A DNA stretch of 61,889 nt, taken from NCBI RefSeq assembly GCF_000472385.1, contig NZ_AWZU01000050.1:151-62039 (forward strand), written 5' to 3'. How positions within the stretch are numbered: position 1 is the first letter of the stretch; each line of letters begins with the position of its first letter. Below are positions 20,690 through 29,874 of this stretch, one piece after another. Position numbers and translations under genes: made by a program. This stretch comes from Bradyrhizobium sp. ARR65. GTDB lineage: Bacteria > Pseudomonadota > Alphaproteobacteria > Rhizobiales > Xanthobacteraceae. The notes under the pieces were generated by a model. It made no database searches, was not told the DNA's origin, and worked only from the letters and a program-made list of their open reading frames with translations.

Positions 20690-20755
20690 GCGCCGATGAC
20701 AGTGCCGATGGCACCGAAGGACCGCTGGTCGCTCGACTTCGTCTCGGATCGAGGC
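20690..20755 (+). pseudogene. Small fragment of an IS3-family transposase (OrfB)
   Basis: The frame reads MTVPMAPKDRWSLDFVSDRG, matching the RWSLDFVSD signature at the start of the catalytic domain of IS3-family OrfB proteins. Only about 20 residues remain. It marks a recombination scar just downstream of the CHAT operon. Confidence 0.55.
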
Positions 20756-20823
20756 CGGGCGCGAACACCGGCGTGGCCTCGGCCAACTGGTCGAATACGG
20801 CGGCCGCCTATCAAGGGGCGCGA

Positions 20824-21270
20824 CATGGCTGAAGCCCTCGCGCGCCACACCATGGTGAAGGCCTCTGCGGCGGGATGGGCTGCGGCGATGAACCGCTATC
20901 CGGAACTCGCCAGCGAGCCGCTCGTCGCGGGCTGGGCGCATGCGGGACGCCCCCTCGTCGTCCGCCGGCCGGCTCGCAGCGATACCGCAGGCCTCGTTCC
21001 GCTCGGACTGCCGCTGCCGCCGAGCCATGGCAAGCGGCGCATCGCAATCTCCCTCGCTGCAGTCGATATCGTCGCGGCCGCGCCGCCGCCGCTATTGGCC
21101 GAGGCCGCAGCCGCGGCACCCGCGTCCTGGCGCGCGACGATCGACAGGCTCGTCCAGCTCCTGCCGGAGACCCGCGTCTATGGCAGCGTGGCCTGGCAGC
21201 ACCTCACCGGCCTGCCCTATCTCTCGGACAGTTCGGATCTCGACCTGCTCGCTCCATTGCGTCCCGCTCA
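20824..21270 (+). pseudogene. N-terminal part of MdcG (malonate decarboxylase holo-ACP synthase)
   Basis: The frame reads AGRPLVVRRPA, GLPLPPSHGKRRIAIS, PPPLLAEAAAAAPASWRA, then RVYGSVAWQHLTGLPYL and SDSSDLDLLAPLRPA. This matches the phosphoribosyl-dephospho-CoA transferase MdcG, including the nucleotidyltransferase-type GS-SDLDLL signature. It stops being MdcG right after DLDLL and runs in frame into unrelated sequence. No other mdc gene is near, so it is a transferred or rearranged fragment. Confidence 0.75.
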
Positions 21271-21284
21271 CACTCTCCGCCACC

Positions 21285-21980
21285 TATCATGGCAAGCACC
21301 GACACTACATGATCTTGCGGCCCAACTTCTGGCCCTTGGCCCTCGCCACCTCGAGCCAACCGAGCGCGTCCTTAAATCGATTACATTCGGCTTTTCGGAC
21401 GCGAATCATCTCTTCTACGATTGGGGAACATTCGGAAGCATTTTTGAGGACCGAAAGCTTTCGTTTGGACAGCGTAGGGAAATACTTCGCGGGATGAAGC
21501 AGAGGCCGCGCCATCGGAAGCGTGGAGGCTGGCTGCGGCTCTACTACCATTGGGATCGCGGCCCCATCGTGGAAACAAACTGCGGGTTAGGTAAGATCAG
21601 CGTCTGGAACGCGACATCGGGAAAATTTCCGTCGCCCAATGGAATCGAGCTGCGCAACAACGTGCGTGTGACTCTGGAATTCGGGTCGCCCGTCGATTTC
21701 GACGCAGCCTTGAGGGCCATGTACCAAATGGTTTCACTCTTTGAATTGACGGCACAAGCCCAGCAGGACATCGAAGGGATCAATCTCCAGCATGTGCACG
21801 CCGAAGAAACGGAGGTTCCACTTTCGTTGCATGTCATGAATGCCGGGCGTCGCAAGGCTGAGAAGCTGCACCCGACGGACGCGCTTACATCGCGGGCGGC
21901 ATTGGCTTTCCTTTACGCGTCGTGCGCCCCGCGAACTGGTGGCCAATGCGAAGGCGCAGCGCCAACTCAAGGCATGGGAA
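21285..21980 (+). pseudogene. Truncated gene piece resembling the N-terminal domain of ApeA-type defence proteins
   Basis: In frame with the MdcG fragment, the sequence changes to RVLKSITFGFSDANHLFYDW, then GIELRNNVRVTLEFGSPVDF and LRAMYQMVSLFELTAQAQQD. The order of a beta-rich domain, a V-LEF-SPV-F strand and a helical MV-LFE-T segment resembles the ApeA N-terminal region (HEPN-associated abortive-infection proteins). The HEPN domain itself is not seen. The start is lost at the fusion and the end is lost near 21900. The family match is tentative. Confidence 0.4.
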
Positions 21981-22202
21981 AGTTTGAGCGGCGGCAAGTG
22001 TTAGGAGATCGTAGGCAAAGTATGAGTAGATATAAGCGTTGCGGATACCGTCGTGACAGCGGCGAACGGATTCGGGGACGTAATCGGGCAAGGCTAAGGC
22101 ATTCATGTCGCCATGTAGCCCTTCGATCGTACTGCCGACGAAGCCGACTGTGCCGGCGTAGTAAGGGTCCGGCGTGAGAAGATTGCGGCCATCCTTGAGC
22201 AT
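21885..22202 (-). pseudogene. N-terminal fragment of an unknown protein, cut at its 3' end
   Basis: A 105-residue frame with strong coding character: LLTPDPYYAGTVGFVGST, GIRNAYIYSYFAYDLLTLAA and TFPCLELALRLRIG. The protein appears truncated at a junction near 21885-21900, where an oppositely oriented fragment also ends. I recall similar N-termini in larger hypothetical proteins of proteobacteria but cannot name a function. Confidence 0.5.
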
Positions 22203-22238
22203 GTTTGATTTCCACCTCGGAATCTCGTCAGCCGCAAT

Positions 22239-23261
22239 CTAGCTCCTGACCGAGTGAAATGAATTCGCCGTGAGGCGCTCGACCTCTGCCCGAACGCGCT
22301 CCACGGATAGCCCGCTCACGCCAAACCTTTCAAACAACGAAGCAACAAGCGGATGCAGGACTTCGGCAAGCTTTTCCTTGATCTCCTGAACCGTGACGGT
22401 CGTTTCGAGCAAGGCTTCGTCGCTTCGTGCCGCCCCACCCTCAAACATCAAGTCGCTGGACGGGTTTCCCCAATTCCGGAGGACGCGCCCCATGAGGCCT
22501 AAGTAATGCGCGCGCATGCGGACCTTAATGTCCGCCGCGTCGCGTTTCATGAGCGTTGCGAGGTCGGCTGCATGCAGGAGCAATTCACCCATGCGCCAGA
22601 CCGGCAGCGTCGTGTCAAAGATTGTTGCCGGCGCAAAAGTGTCCTGCGAATCTTCCTGGTAGCCTCTGACAATAAAGGCGCGGCCAGTTGGAGCGACACG
22701 CCAAAAATCGCAATGGGCGGGATCGCCCAGGGGACGGTTCGCGCCCGTCTCATCCGTCGGCTTCAGCCAGCATTCGATTGTGCCGTCTTGCTCGCGAGGC
22801 GCGAGTTCGGGCCGGGTAAGAAACAAGAACAGGGGCCAACCCGTGTGCCGAACGACGGCCTTCTCCAGAAGGTCTTTGAATTTGCGTAGCTCGAAGGTCG
22901 GAAGATCACCTTCGAGCGCGTAGTCAAATTGATACGAGCCATTGGGAAACCGTCCCGGCGAATTGTCGGGAAGCTTCTTCGTCAACTCGCGCCAACGCGT
23001 GAGAGCGTCGGATACAAAGGCTCCCTGAACGCTGTTGGAATCGCGCTCAACGACGAGACCAACGACGCGCAGGATGTCGAACACCTTGGCAAGTGTGAGC
23101 GTTTCCTCACCACGATCGAAGGCGACCATGGTCGGAATGGAAACGCCCGCCAATGCGGCGTGCTCCTTTTGCGTGAGCTTTTCGGCGCGCCGGCGGCGGA
23201 TCGCCTCTGCGACAACCGATTTCCAATTTAGAGCTTCTACTCTTCCAGGATTCGCAGGCAT
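22239..23261 (-). CDS. XRE-family regulator with a large C-terminal domain, partner of HipA
   Basis: 340 residues. Residues about 12-70 form an XRE helix-turn-helix (RRRRAEKLTQKEHAALAGVS, IPTMVAFDRGEETLTLAKVF). The remaining 270 residues hold FKDLLEKAVVRHTGWPLFLF, the motif HCDFWRVAPTGRAFIVRGYQ and PVWRMGELLLHAADLA, a module seen in some defence-associated regulators and ATPases, possibly near AlbA/Schlafen-type proteins. Its start overlaps the hipA end by 25 bases. Classical HipB is about 90 residues and precedes hipA; here the regulator is four times larger and follows it. It probably represses the operon and restrains HipA, with the extra domain sensing something; that is inference. Confidence 0.75.
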   Translation of the reverse strand: MPANPGRVEALNWKSVVAEAIRRRRAEKLTQKEHAALAGVSIPTMVAFDRGEETLTLAKVFDILRVVGLVVERDSNSVQGAFVSDALTRWRELTKKLPDNSPGRFPNGSYQFDYALEGDLPTFELRKFKDLLEKAVVRHTGWPLFLFLTRPELAPREQDGTIECWLKPTDETGANRPLGDPAHCDFWRVAPTGRAFIVRGYQEDSQDTFAPATIFDTTLPVWRMGELLLHAADLATLMKRDAADIKVRMRAHYLGLMGRVLRNWGNPSSDLMFEGGAARSDEALLETTVTVQEIKEKLAEVLHPLVASLFERFGVSGLSVERVRAEVERLTANSFHSVRS

Positions 23262-24406
23262 GCGCCCCTCACAATGTCAGAATACCGATGAACGAACCCA
23301 TCGGGCGGCTCGCCGCGCGGGGGCTCGATGATGGGGGCAGCTTTTTTGACGCGTGCTTTGATATCTGTACGCGTTTGGTCGACCGCAGCCTGAGACAGGC
23401 CAATGCTTAGGCCGAATGAAGACAGCAGGGGCCACCCAACCTCGTCCAGGTTGGGTTTCTTACCATCGATCGAAAGCGCGATGTTTTGATCGTAGCCGTC
23501 ATAGAGGGCGGTGTTGAGGATGTCGTAGGCAGGCGAGAGGCGAAGACCCTGCGGGGTTTCAAGCAACGAGAAATTCTTCAGATGAGCATCACAATTGCCG
23601 ACCAGGACAAAAACGATCACACGACGGAAGAATTTTGAAAGATCGATTTCAGGTCGGATGGAATGTTTTTTGAGAGCCGTGGCGACCTCCTCATAGGAGG
23701 CGTCGTACTTGCCGCTAAAATCGGCTCCTCGCGGCTTGACCAGTATCTGCGCAAAGTCCTCAAGCCGGAGCTTTTGATTATCGTGTGTACGGTCGAAGCG
23801 CGTGACGACGAGGCCCACTTCGTCGAGCTTTGAGACTTGCCCTTGTGTAAAGGTGTTCACTTCATCGGCGCCAAGCAAAGCGGCCGCCCATCGCAAACTC
23901 AGGGCTTCGTTGCGGACAAGGCTGTCGAGCCGCTCCGAATTGAATTTCGCAATGTAAGGAGCCGGGCCGGTCGCGGCCGCCGGGGCAAAATGATCGCCGT
24001 CTCGGACAACAAGCAACTTGCGCTGCACGCCGGAGATCGTGCGGCCTGGATTGGCGGTGGCCTCCTTGACCAGCGGAAGGTTTTGAGCAGCACAGTTCTT
24101 GTCGCGCACGCTGACGGCGCCAATACAATCGGCGCCAAACCGTAACAGCAGTCCGAAATCATCCTGTTCCTGAAGATGGGCGACGTGGGTTTGCTTATCG
24201 CGAAGCCAGCCCTCGGGGCCGAGATGTTGAAAGAAGGGGTGCAATCCCTGCTTCCATTCGTGCTCGCGGCGGCTGACAGGAAAGCAGCAGCCGATTTCGG
24301 TGTTCCAGTCGGCGTTGTAGGTGAAGCGCGAACCTCCGGTGGCGGTTTCCTCCAGGGTTCCGGCAACTTTGTCTTTGAACAGGATCTCTGCGCTTCTGAT
24401 GGCCAT
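23237..24406 (-). CDS. HipA-family serine/threonine kinase toxin
   Basis: 389 residues, close to the family norm. It has the N-terminal HipA domain (ILFKDKVAGTL, the GADCIGAVSV segment), the Gly-rich SGVQRK at 125-130, K154 in IAKF, E167, the RFDR motif at 203-206 and the catalytic NCDAHLKN at 271-278. All kinase residues expected in an active HipA are present. HipA kinases phosphorylate glutamyl-tRNA synthetase or other targets and cause growth arrest. The gene is first in a two-gene operon with the XRE protein. The region upstream up to 24650 is AT-richer than its surroundings and must hold the divergent promoters of this operon and of the STAND ATPase. Confidence 0.88.
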   Translation of the reverse strand: MAIRSAEILFKDKVAGTLEETATGGSRFTYNADWNTEIGCCFPVSRREHEWKQGLHPFFQHLGPEGWLRDKQTHVAHLQEQDDFGLLLRFGADCIGAVSVRDKNCAAQNLPLVKEATANPGRTISGVQRKLLVVRDGDHFAPAAATGPAPYIAKFNSERLDSLVRNEALSLRWAAALLGADEVNTFTQGQVSKLDEVGLVVTRFDRTHDNQKLRLEDFAQILVKPRGADFSGKYDASYEEVATALKKHSIRPEIDLSKFFRRVIVFVLVGNCDAHLKNFSLLETPQGLRLSPAYDILNTALYDGYDQNIALSIDGKKPNLDEVGWPLLSSFGLSIGLSQAAVDQTRTDIKARVKKAAPIIEPPRGEPPDGFVHRYSDIVRGACLRILEE

Positions 24407-24651
24407 GTTAAGCTTTGCCTTAGTTCAGGGAGATTTTCACCAAGAAGATAAAATATAGCTTCCTTCTTGACCATTTTCCATATATCAATAATCCATAGAT
24501 TACCTGTCATGGCCTAAGGCTCGATTAAGAAGCTATAGTTTACCAATATCGCTATATTTCTCAAAAACTTACCTGTGGATGAGCGCCCCTTAGGAGAAGA
24601 CGTTAGCACAAGAAGCGTTGATTGCTGAACAAATACGGAACAGAATGCCAT

Positions 24652-27600
24652 ATGGCTAAAAAAACGCACCAATCAGCGAAAATTGCGGCCCCGGCGGCGA
24701 CGGGCGGGGCCGGCCCTCAGTTTGAGGCCAAGGTTGGTGCGTTCTACGTTCTGCCGCTGCTGTCCGGTGGCGAGCCGCGCGGCCTGCCGGGTACCTCCGT
24801 TCGCAGCGTCGCCTTTCAGCAGCGGGTTGCGGAACACCCTCTCGACGATGTGGTGGTTAACGCGGTCAATCGGGACGGCTCCCCGGCCACGTTGGAGATC
24901 CAGGTCAAACGCAGCCTGACCTTCACCGCCTCCGATACGGAGTTTCAGGACGTCGTCGGACAAATCTGGGAAGCGGCGCAGAAGCCTGACTTTGCGACCA
25001 GCCGATACGAGGTGGCCGCCGCGATCGCGCAAACGACAACACGTATCGAGCACGCCTGCCAGGAAGCCCTGCACTGGGCGCGCCAATTGCCGGACGGCGC
25101 GACCTTCGCCGCGCATATCAACCGCCCGAGCTTCGCATCGGCCGCGATGCGCAGTTTCGTCGACGTCTTTCGCACCAACCTTGCGCTGGTCGGCGCGCCG
25201 ACAGACGACGAGACGGTTTGGCGGTTGCTTTGTCGATTCAAGATTTTGGTTTTTGATTTTGAGTCAATCGGCTCGGACTATGACCATCGGGCGCGCGAAC
25301 ATTTGCGTTGGATACTCGCTCCCGACCAGACTGACCGCGCTAACGACCTCTGGCCGATTCTCATCGATCTTGTTGGCGCAAGCGCTCGCGCGGCCGGCGC
25401 AATGGATCGGGTTACGGTCGTCACGACACTCGAGCAGCAGCATGGAGTTCGCTTCACGGCGCATCCTTATGTGCGTCCCGTCTATGAGCGCCTGACGGAA
25501 GCCGCTGAGCAGGCTCTCGATGAGATCGACGAAAGTGTTGGTGGCGTGCGCCTTGCGCGAAACCGGCTGATCGATGAAGCGGACAACCTCCTCAGCCAAC
25601 ACCCGGTGATGCTGATCCAGGGTCGGCCCGGTGTCGGCAAATCTGCGGTCATGAAGCATCTTGCCGTGCACCTGCAAGCGGAGGGCTGCGTCCTAGCTCT
25701 GCGCCGCGGCCGGATTATTTCCGGCGGCTGGTCGGTGATGGCTCACACGATCGGCTGGGCCGGCTCTCAAGCGGAACTATTCAATGAGCTCGGGGCGGGT
25801 GGCGGAGCGACACTGTTCATCGACAACATCGACCAGATCGACGATACTGGCGAATGGGCCACTGTCACCGATCTGCTCTCGCAAGCCACTCGCAGCCAGG
25901 GCTGGCGCGTCGTTGCGACCTGCGGCGTCGAAAGTGATGACTGGAAGACGAAACTTCCCGCGCGCGTAAGAGCGGCCGGCATCGGCAGTCTGGTGGTGGC
26001 GGCCCTGTCGGATGAGGAAAAAGCCGAGTTATCGTCGCAGAACCAGGCACTAGCCCTGATTTTGGCCGATGGCCATCCGGCCAAGGGAATTGCGGAAAAC
26101 CTCTTCTATTTGTCGCGCCTGGTCGAACTCGGTGTCGGGCAGGACTCTGGCATTGCAACCGAACTGGACCTTGCGCGTCTGTGGTGGTGCTACGGCGGCG
26201 GACGATCGGAGGACGATCGGAGATTTGCACGCTTGAAGCTGTTGCGCGCGATCGGCGCGCAAGCGATCTCGAATCCATCGCAGGCGACATTCAATGTCGA
26301 CAATCTGGATTCCGCGACCGTCGCCGAATTGTTGCGTCTCGAAAGTCTGCGCGAGGAGATCCAAGGCGCAAGCGTAACGTTCCGCCACGATGTGCTGCGT
26401 GACTGGACGATTGGATTTCAGCTCCACGAAGACGCCAACCTGTTGGTAGCGCAACCGATGGAGCGGCCGCTACCGACCGTCTTGGGACGTGGACTGGAGA
26501 TCGCGGCACGGTTGGCATTGGCCGATGATCCGACCGGACAGCGCTGGCTGGCGTTGCTTGCCATTGCCGAACGCGACGGCTGCCATGGGAGCTGGAAGCG
26601 GCCCATATTGCTGGCACTTCCGCGCTCTGAAGATTCTCTGACATTTTTTGTTGCACTGACACCCGTCTTGTTGGAATCGGGTGGGCGCCGTCTGCGCGAC
26701 ATCATTCGACTTATGATCGCGGTCGAGTCTGAACCTCTCGCCGCCTTGATCGCACGGGTAAGGCCAGACATCGCTCTACCTGCGGCAGGCGGTGGAGACT
26801 TCATCGCGCCGAAAGGTCCCGGTTGGGCTCCGCTCGTGGTATGGCTTACGATATCCGCCAGGTCTCTGCCGACCGAACTCATCCCAGAGGCCGTCAAGGT
26901 ATTTCAGGCGTGGCTAATGACCACGCATAGTTACAATCATTCGATCAATGCTCAAATTGTCGAGATTCTTTTCGATTGGCTTGCGCTCGTCGAAGCTCGT
27001 GTGACGCATCGCGCCTATCGTGACATCAGCGAGGTTCCACCGAGCCTCAATATCGATCATCTAGACGACGTGCGGAACGACATCCGGATGATCGCGTTCA
27101 CTTTCGCCAACCTGAATCCGTCTGCCGCCGCACAGTATCTGACCGGCCTCAATTCAGAATCGATCGCCTATCATGATCAGCAAACTCTTCTCAAATCGCC
27201 CGGAACATTGCCGGAGGCCGCCCCTGGGCCATTCGCCGATTTCGTACTGGGAACGTTGATCGAGAAGGATGATCCAGACCGTTACTATAGGCGACGCCGT
27301 GACTACGGACCGTTTGAGGTTCACGAGCATGTCTTTTTGGATGTGCCACCCGACGGCGGCCTATTCCTCTCGGTTCTCAACGCTTCCCGCGAGGACGGAT
27401 TGCGGCTCGTTCGCGGAATCGTCGAGCACGCGACGCAATGGCGACGCGAGCAATATCAGGAAGAGAGAACGCCGTTTCCGCAGATCAAGGTCCCTTTTCT
27501 CGGCAATGAGAGAACGTTCGAAGGCGATCTCACCGTCTATCGCTGGGCACGGGCCACAGGTCCCTCGTTGATTACAGCCACGGCATCGAGAGCACTTGAA

Positions 27601-29862
27601 GCCTGGGGTCACCTCCAGATTGAAGCGGGACGACAGTTCAATGATGTCTTGAATGATGTTCTTGGTCCTGACGGCTCAAGCATCGTGTTTCTTGCCGTCG
27701 CGATTGACCTTGCACTGTCGCATTGGTCGGCCGCCGTTGATACAGCTTGGCCCTTGTTTGCCAATCCTCGGCTGCTTCAATTCGATGAGGACCGCTTCAG
27801 GCATGATATCAGCGGGGTCAATCGCCAGCCGCGTGCCACAGGACAGCAAATTCAACCAACTCTTCGCGTGGATCTTGATGCCCAGCCGTCGCGACGAACG
27901 CGCTTGTTCGACATGATCGGGCGGTATGCCTTCCGCGAGGACGCCACAGCTCTCACGCAGCTTCGGACCGCTCTCGCACAAGCCCGCGACGAACTCGACA
28001 ATCAAGCTAGTGACAATGAAAATCGGATCGCGGAGCTCCGCGCGACGGTTGTGCGCGCTCTTCGCATGTTGGATGTAGCAAATTGGGAGGCCATGACTAG
28101 GACTTTGCAGGACGGCACTCAGATCGAAGCCTATCAGTTCAGGGAAATTCCCGAAGAACAACAGACGAGAGATGACCAAGCGTCGCGCGCGAGCGCCGAC
28201 CTTCAGCGCATGAATATCCGGCTTCGGATACAGTCCGCTCTGCTTGAGCCCGGCTCGACGACACCGGCACTCTTGGAGGAAGCACTCGCGTGGGCGAAGG
28301 CTCAGCCCCTGGAAGCTGAACCGAGCTCGGACGAAGATGATCAAAATTACGATGCGGGGTGGAACAGGCGCGCGGTGGTGATGGCTGCGGCGCTCATCGC
28401 TCGCGACTATGAAGCCGCAGATCGCGAGGATGCGCTGACTTGGGCTCGACCGATCTTGCTGACGGCATCGGAACAAAATGACCGTGAATATTTCGGCAAT
28501 GATCAGATCGAATACAACACGACGGCTTCTGCCACCCTTGGGCTTGTCGCTCTCTTTCTTCGAGATCAAGACAAGACGACGCGCAATATGATCCTGGAGC
28601 TATCAGGCCACGAACACCCTGCGGTGCTGGAAGCGTTGGCTCAGAACCTGTTGCGTTTGTGTGAAGCGAACGATCGAATTCCGCGGTCCATCGTCCGCAT
28701 CGTTATGGTCACCGCAGTCCATCCCCGCCGGGCCCTTGATATCGAGCAGCAGAAGGCGAATGACCGCCTTCACCGCGAGTCGATCGATGCTGCGATTGCT
28801 GCCGAACGGGGTTGGCTTGATGAAGAAGGTGCGGAGCCGTCATGGCCCGAGCTGGCGTCGTGGCGGTCGAGGCCACGTCGGGGCATTCGTTTGGGCGACG
28901 ATGGACATATTGAAGACGACAATGACGACGAGCCGCCGAGCCACTATGTCTACGAACAAGCGATCGCCAAGCTTGCCCATCATCTCATCCGCTTCACGAT
29001 CAACGGCGTTCCCGTGTGGGTCAAGGACCTCTCTGTTCACTTGATGGCGTGGACCGAAGAAGCGAATGGCCCGCATGGCGAGGACGTGCGCGAGCGCGAC
29101 CATCGCCCGGACACTTGGAATATCGCGTTTTTCGATTTTGTTGGGGTGTTGAGCGTTGCGCTGCCGCATGCGGAAGTCGTTGGCCTATTCTTGAATCGCA
29201 TCGTGAATTTCAATGAGGAAGCCTTTTATCACGCGATGGCTTCTTTTCTTCGCGGGTATGATCGCGCGACGGTGGCAACGGACACGCGAGATCCTCAGAA
29301 CCCGGTCCAGGTTCGCGAATTGCTCGCGGATCGCATCAAGCGCGGCTGGAACTATCGGCGGTTGGGGCGTGAAAAGGGATTTACAAGCGAAACCCACGCC
29401 GGCGATGCTCTGACCGCAATGTTCTACCAACCTTCGCGCTGGGCCGGCACTGTAGGTCCGACGCTTCCAAGCAATTGGCCCGGCTTGCAGGCAACCATGC
29501 CTACCCTCACGGATATCGTCGTCGGAGCGCCGACGTCGGGCTATGTGGCGGACCTATTTCTGAACCTGATTAAATCGTCGCATGACAAAGCACTCGTTCC
29601 TTTCGTCGTTCGGGCAATGACGGCTTGGTGCTCGGCCTATGGCGTCGACCGGAATTTCTGGGCGGAGAGGAACATCGGCAGCCGCGTGTGTGTCTGGTTC
29701 GATGCGGTTCTCGCGAATGATGCTGCGTGGCATACTATTTTGACCGACCGCGCTGACGAACTCTTCAAGTGCCTCGATATCCTTGTTCAGTCGGGCGTAG
29801 CGCAAGCGCGCATTCTTGAGGAAAGGCTCGCGAATCCTGAAGGTGGTCGCCGAGCCGGCTAA
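24652..29862 (+). CDS. Giant nuclease/STAND-type ATPase, Avs-like anti-phage sensor candidate
   Basis: 1736 residues from ATG 24652; a TTG at 24622 is less likely. The N-terminal 210 residues look like a Mrr/Cap4-type (DUF4297-like) PD-(D/E)xK nuclease: GGAGPQFEAKVGAFYVLPLL, then LDDVVVN with D65/D66 and EIQVKRS with Q84-x-K86. The P-loop ATPase follows: Walker A GRPGVGKSAV from residue 324 and Walker B LFIDNIDQID at 388-396. About 1200 residues of alpha-helical repeat-like sequence make up the rest, as in the sensor half of Avs proteins that recognise phage proteins. The gene is intact despite its length. It starts divergently from hipA and lies 12 bases before the HNH-like gene, forming an operon. 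Assignment to Avs is by architecture only. Confidence 0.8.
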   Translation: MAKKTHQSAKIAAPAATGGAGPQFEAKVGAFYVLPLLSGGEPRGLPGTSVRSVAFQQRVAEHPLDDVVVNAVNRDGSPATLEIQVKRSLTFTASDTEFQDVVGQIWEAAQKPDFATSRYEVAAAIAQTTTRIEHACQEALHWARQLPDGATFAAHINRPSFASAAMRSFVDVFRTNLALVGAPTDDETVWRLLCRFKILVFDFESIGSDYDHRAREHLRWILAPDQTDRANDLWPILIDLVGASARAAGAMDRVTVVTTLEQQHGVRFTAHPYVRPVYERLTEAAEQALDEIDESVGGVRLARNRLIDEADNLLSQHPVMLIQGRPGVGKSAVMKHLAVHLQAEGCVLALRRGRIISGGWSVMAHTIGWAGSQAELFNELGAGGGATLFIDNIDQIDDTGEWATVTDLLSQATRSQGWRVVATCGVESDDWKTKLPARVRAAGIGSLVVAALSDEEKAELSSQNQALALILADGHPAKGIAENLFYLSRLVELGVGQDSGIATELDLARLWWCYGGGRSEDDRRFARLKLLRAIGAQAISNPSQATFNVDNLDSATVAELLRLESLREEIQGASVTFRHDVLRDWTIGFQLHEDANLLVAQPMERPLPTVLGRGLEIAARLALADDPTGQRWLALLAIAERDGCHGSWKRPILLALPRSEDSLTFFVALTPVLLESGGRRLRDIIRLMIAVESEPLAALIARVRPDIALPAAGGGDFIAPKGPGWAPLVVWLTISARSLPTELIPEAVKVFQAWLMTTHSYNHSINAQIVEILFDWLALVEARVTHRAYRDISEVPPSLNIDHLDDVRNDIRMIAFTFANLNPSAAAQYLTGLNSESIAYHDQQTLLKSPGTLPEAAPGPFADFVLGTLIEKDDPDRYYRRRRDYGPFEVHEHVFLDVPPDGGLFLSVLNASREDGLRLVRGIVEHATQWRREQYQEERTPFPQIKVPFLGNERTFEGDLTVYRWARATGPSLITATASRALEAWGHLQIEAGRQFNDVLNDVLGPDGSSIVFLAVAIDLALSHWSAAVDTAWPLFANPRLLQFDEDRFRHDISGVNRQPRATGQQIQPTLRVDLDAQPSRRTRLFDMIGRYAFREDATALTQLRTALAQARDELDNQASDNENRIAELRATVVRALRMLDVANWEAMTRTLQDGTQIEAYQFREIPEEQQTRDDQASRASADLQRMNIRLRIQSALLEPGSTTPALLEEALAWAKAQPLEAEPSSDEDDQNYDAGWNRRAVVMAAALIARDYEAADREDALTWARPILLTASEQNDREYFGNDQIEYNTTASATLGLVALFLRDQDKTTRNMILELSGHEHPAVLEALAQNLLRLCEANDRIPRSIVRIVMVTAVHPRRALDIEQQKANDRLHRESIDAAIAAERGWLDEEGAEPSWPELASWRSRPRRGIRLGDDGHIEDDNDDEPPSHYVYEQAIAKLAHHLIRFTINGVPVWVKDLSVHLMAWTEEANGPHGEDVRERDHRPDTWNIAFFDFVGVLSVALPHAEVVGLFLNRIVNFNEEAFYHAMASFLRGYDRATVATDTRDPQNPVQVRELLADRIKRGWNYRRLGREKGFTSETHAGDALTAMFYQPSRWAGTVGPTLPSNWPGLQATMPTLTDIVVGAPTSGYVADLFLNLIKSSHDKALVPFVVRAMTAWCSAYGVDRNFWAERNIGSRVCVWFDAVLANDAAWHTILTDRADELFKCLDILVQSGVAQARILEERLANPEGGRRAG

Positions 29863-29874
29863 TTAGGGTGCTGC

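Noticed and set aside
24622..24651. TTG start for the giant ATPase
   Set aside because: The ATG at 24652 gives a better N-terminus and no ribosome site supports the TTG.
27676..28569. 297-codon minus-strand frame within the giant ATPase gene
   Set aside because: Shadow of the intact 1736-residue gene.
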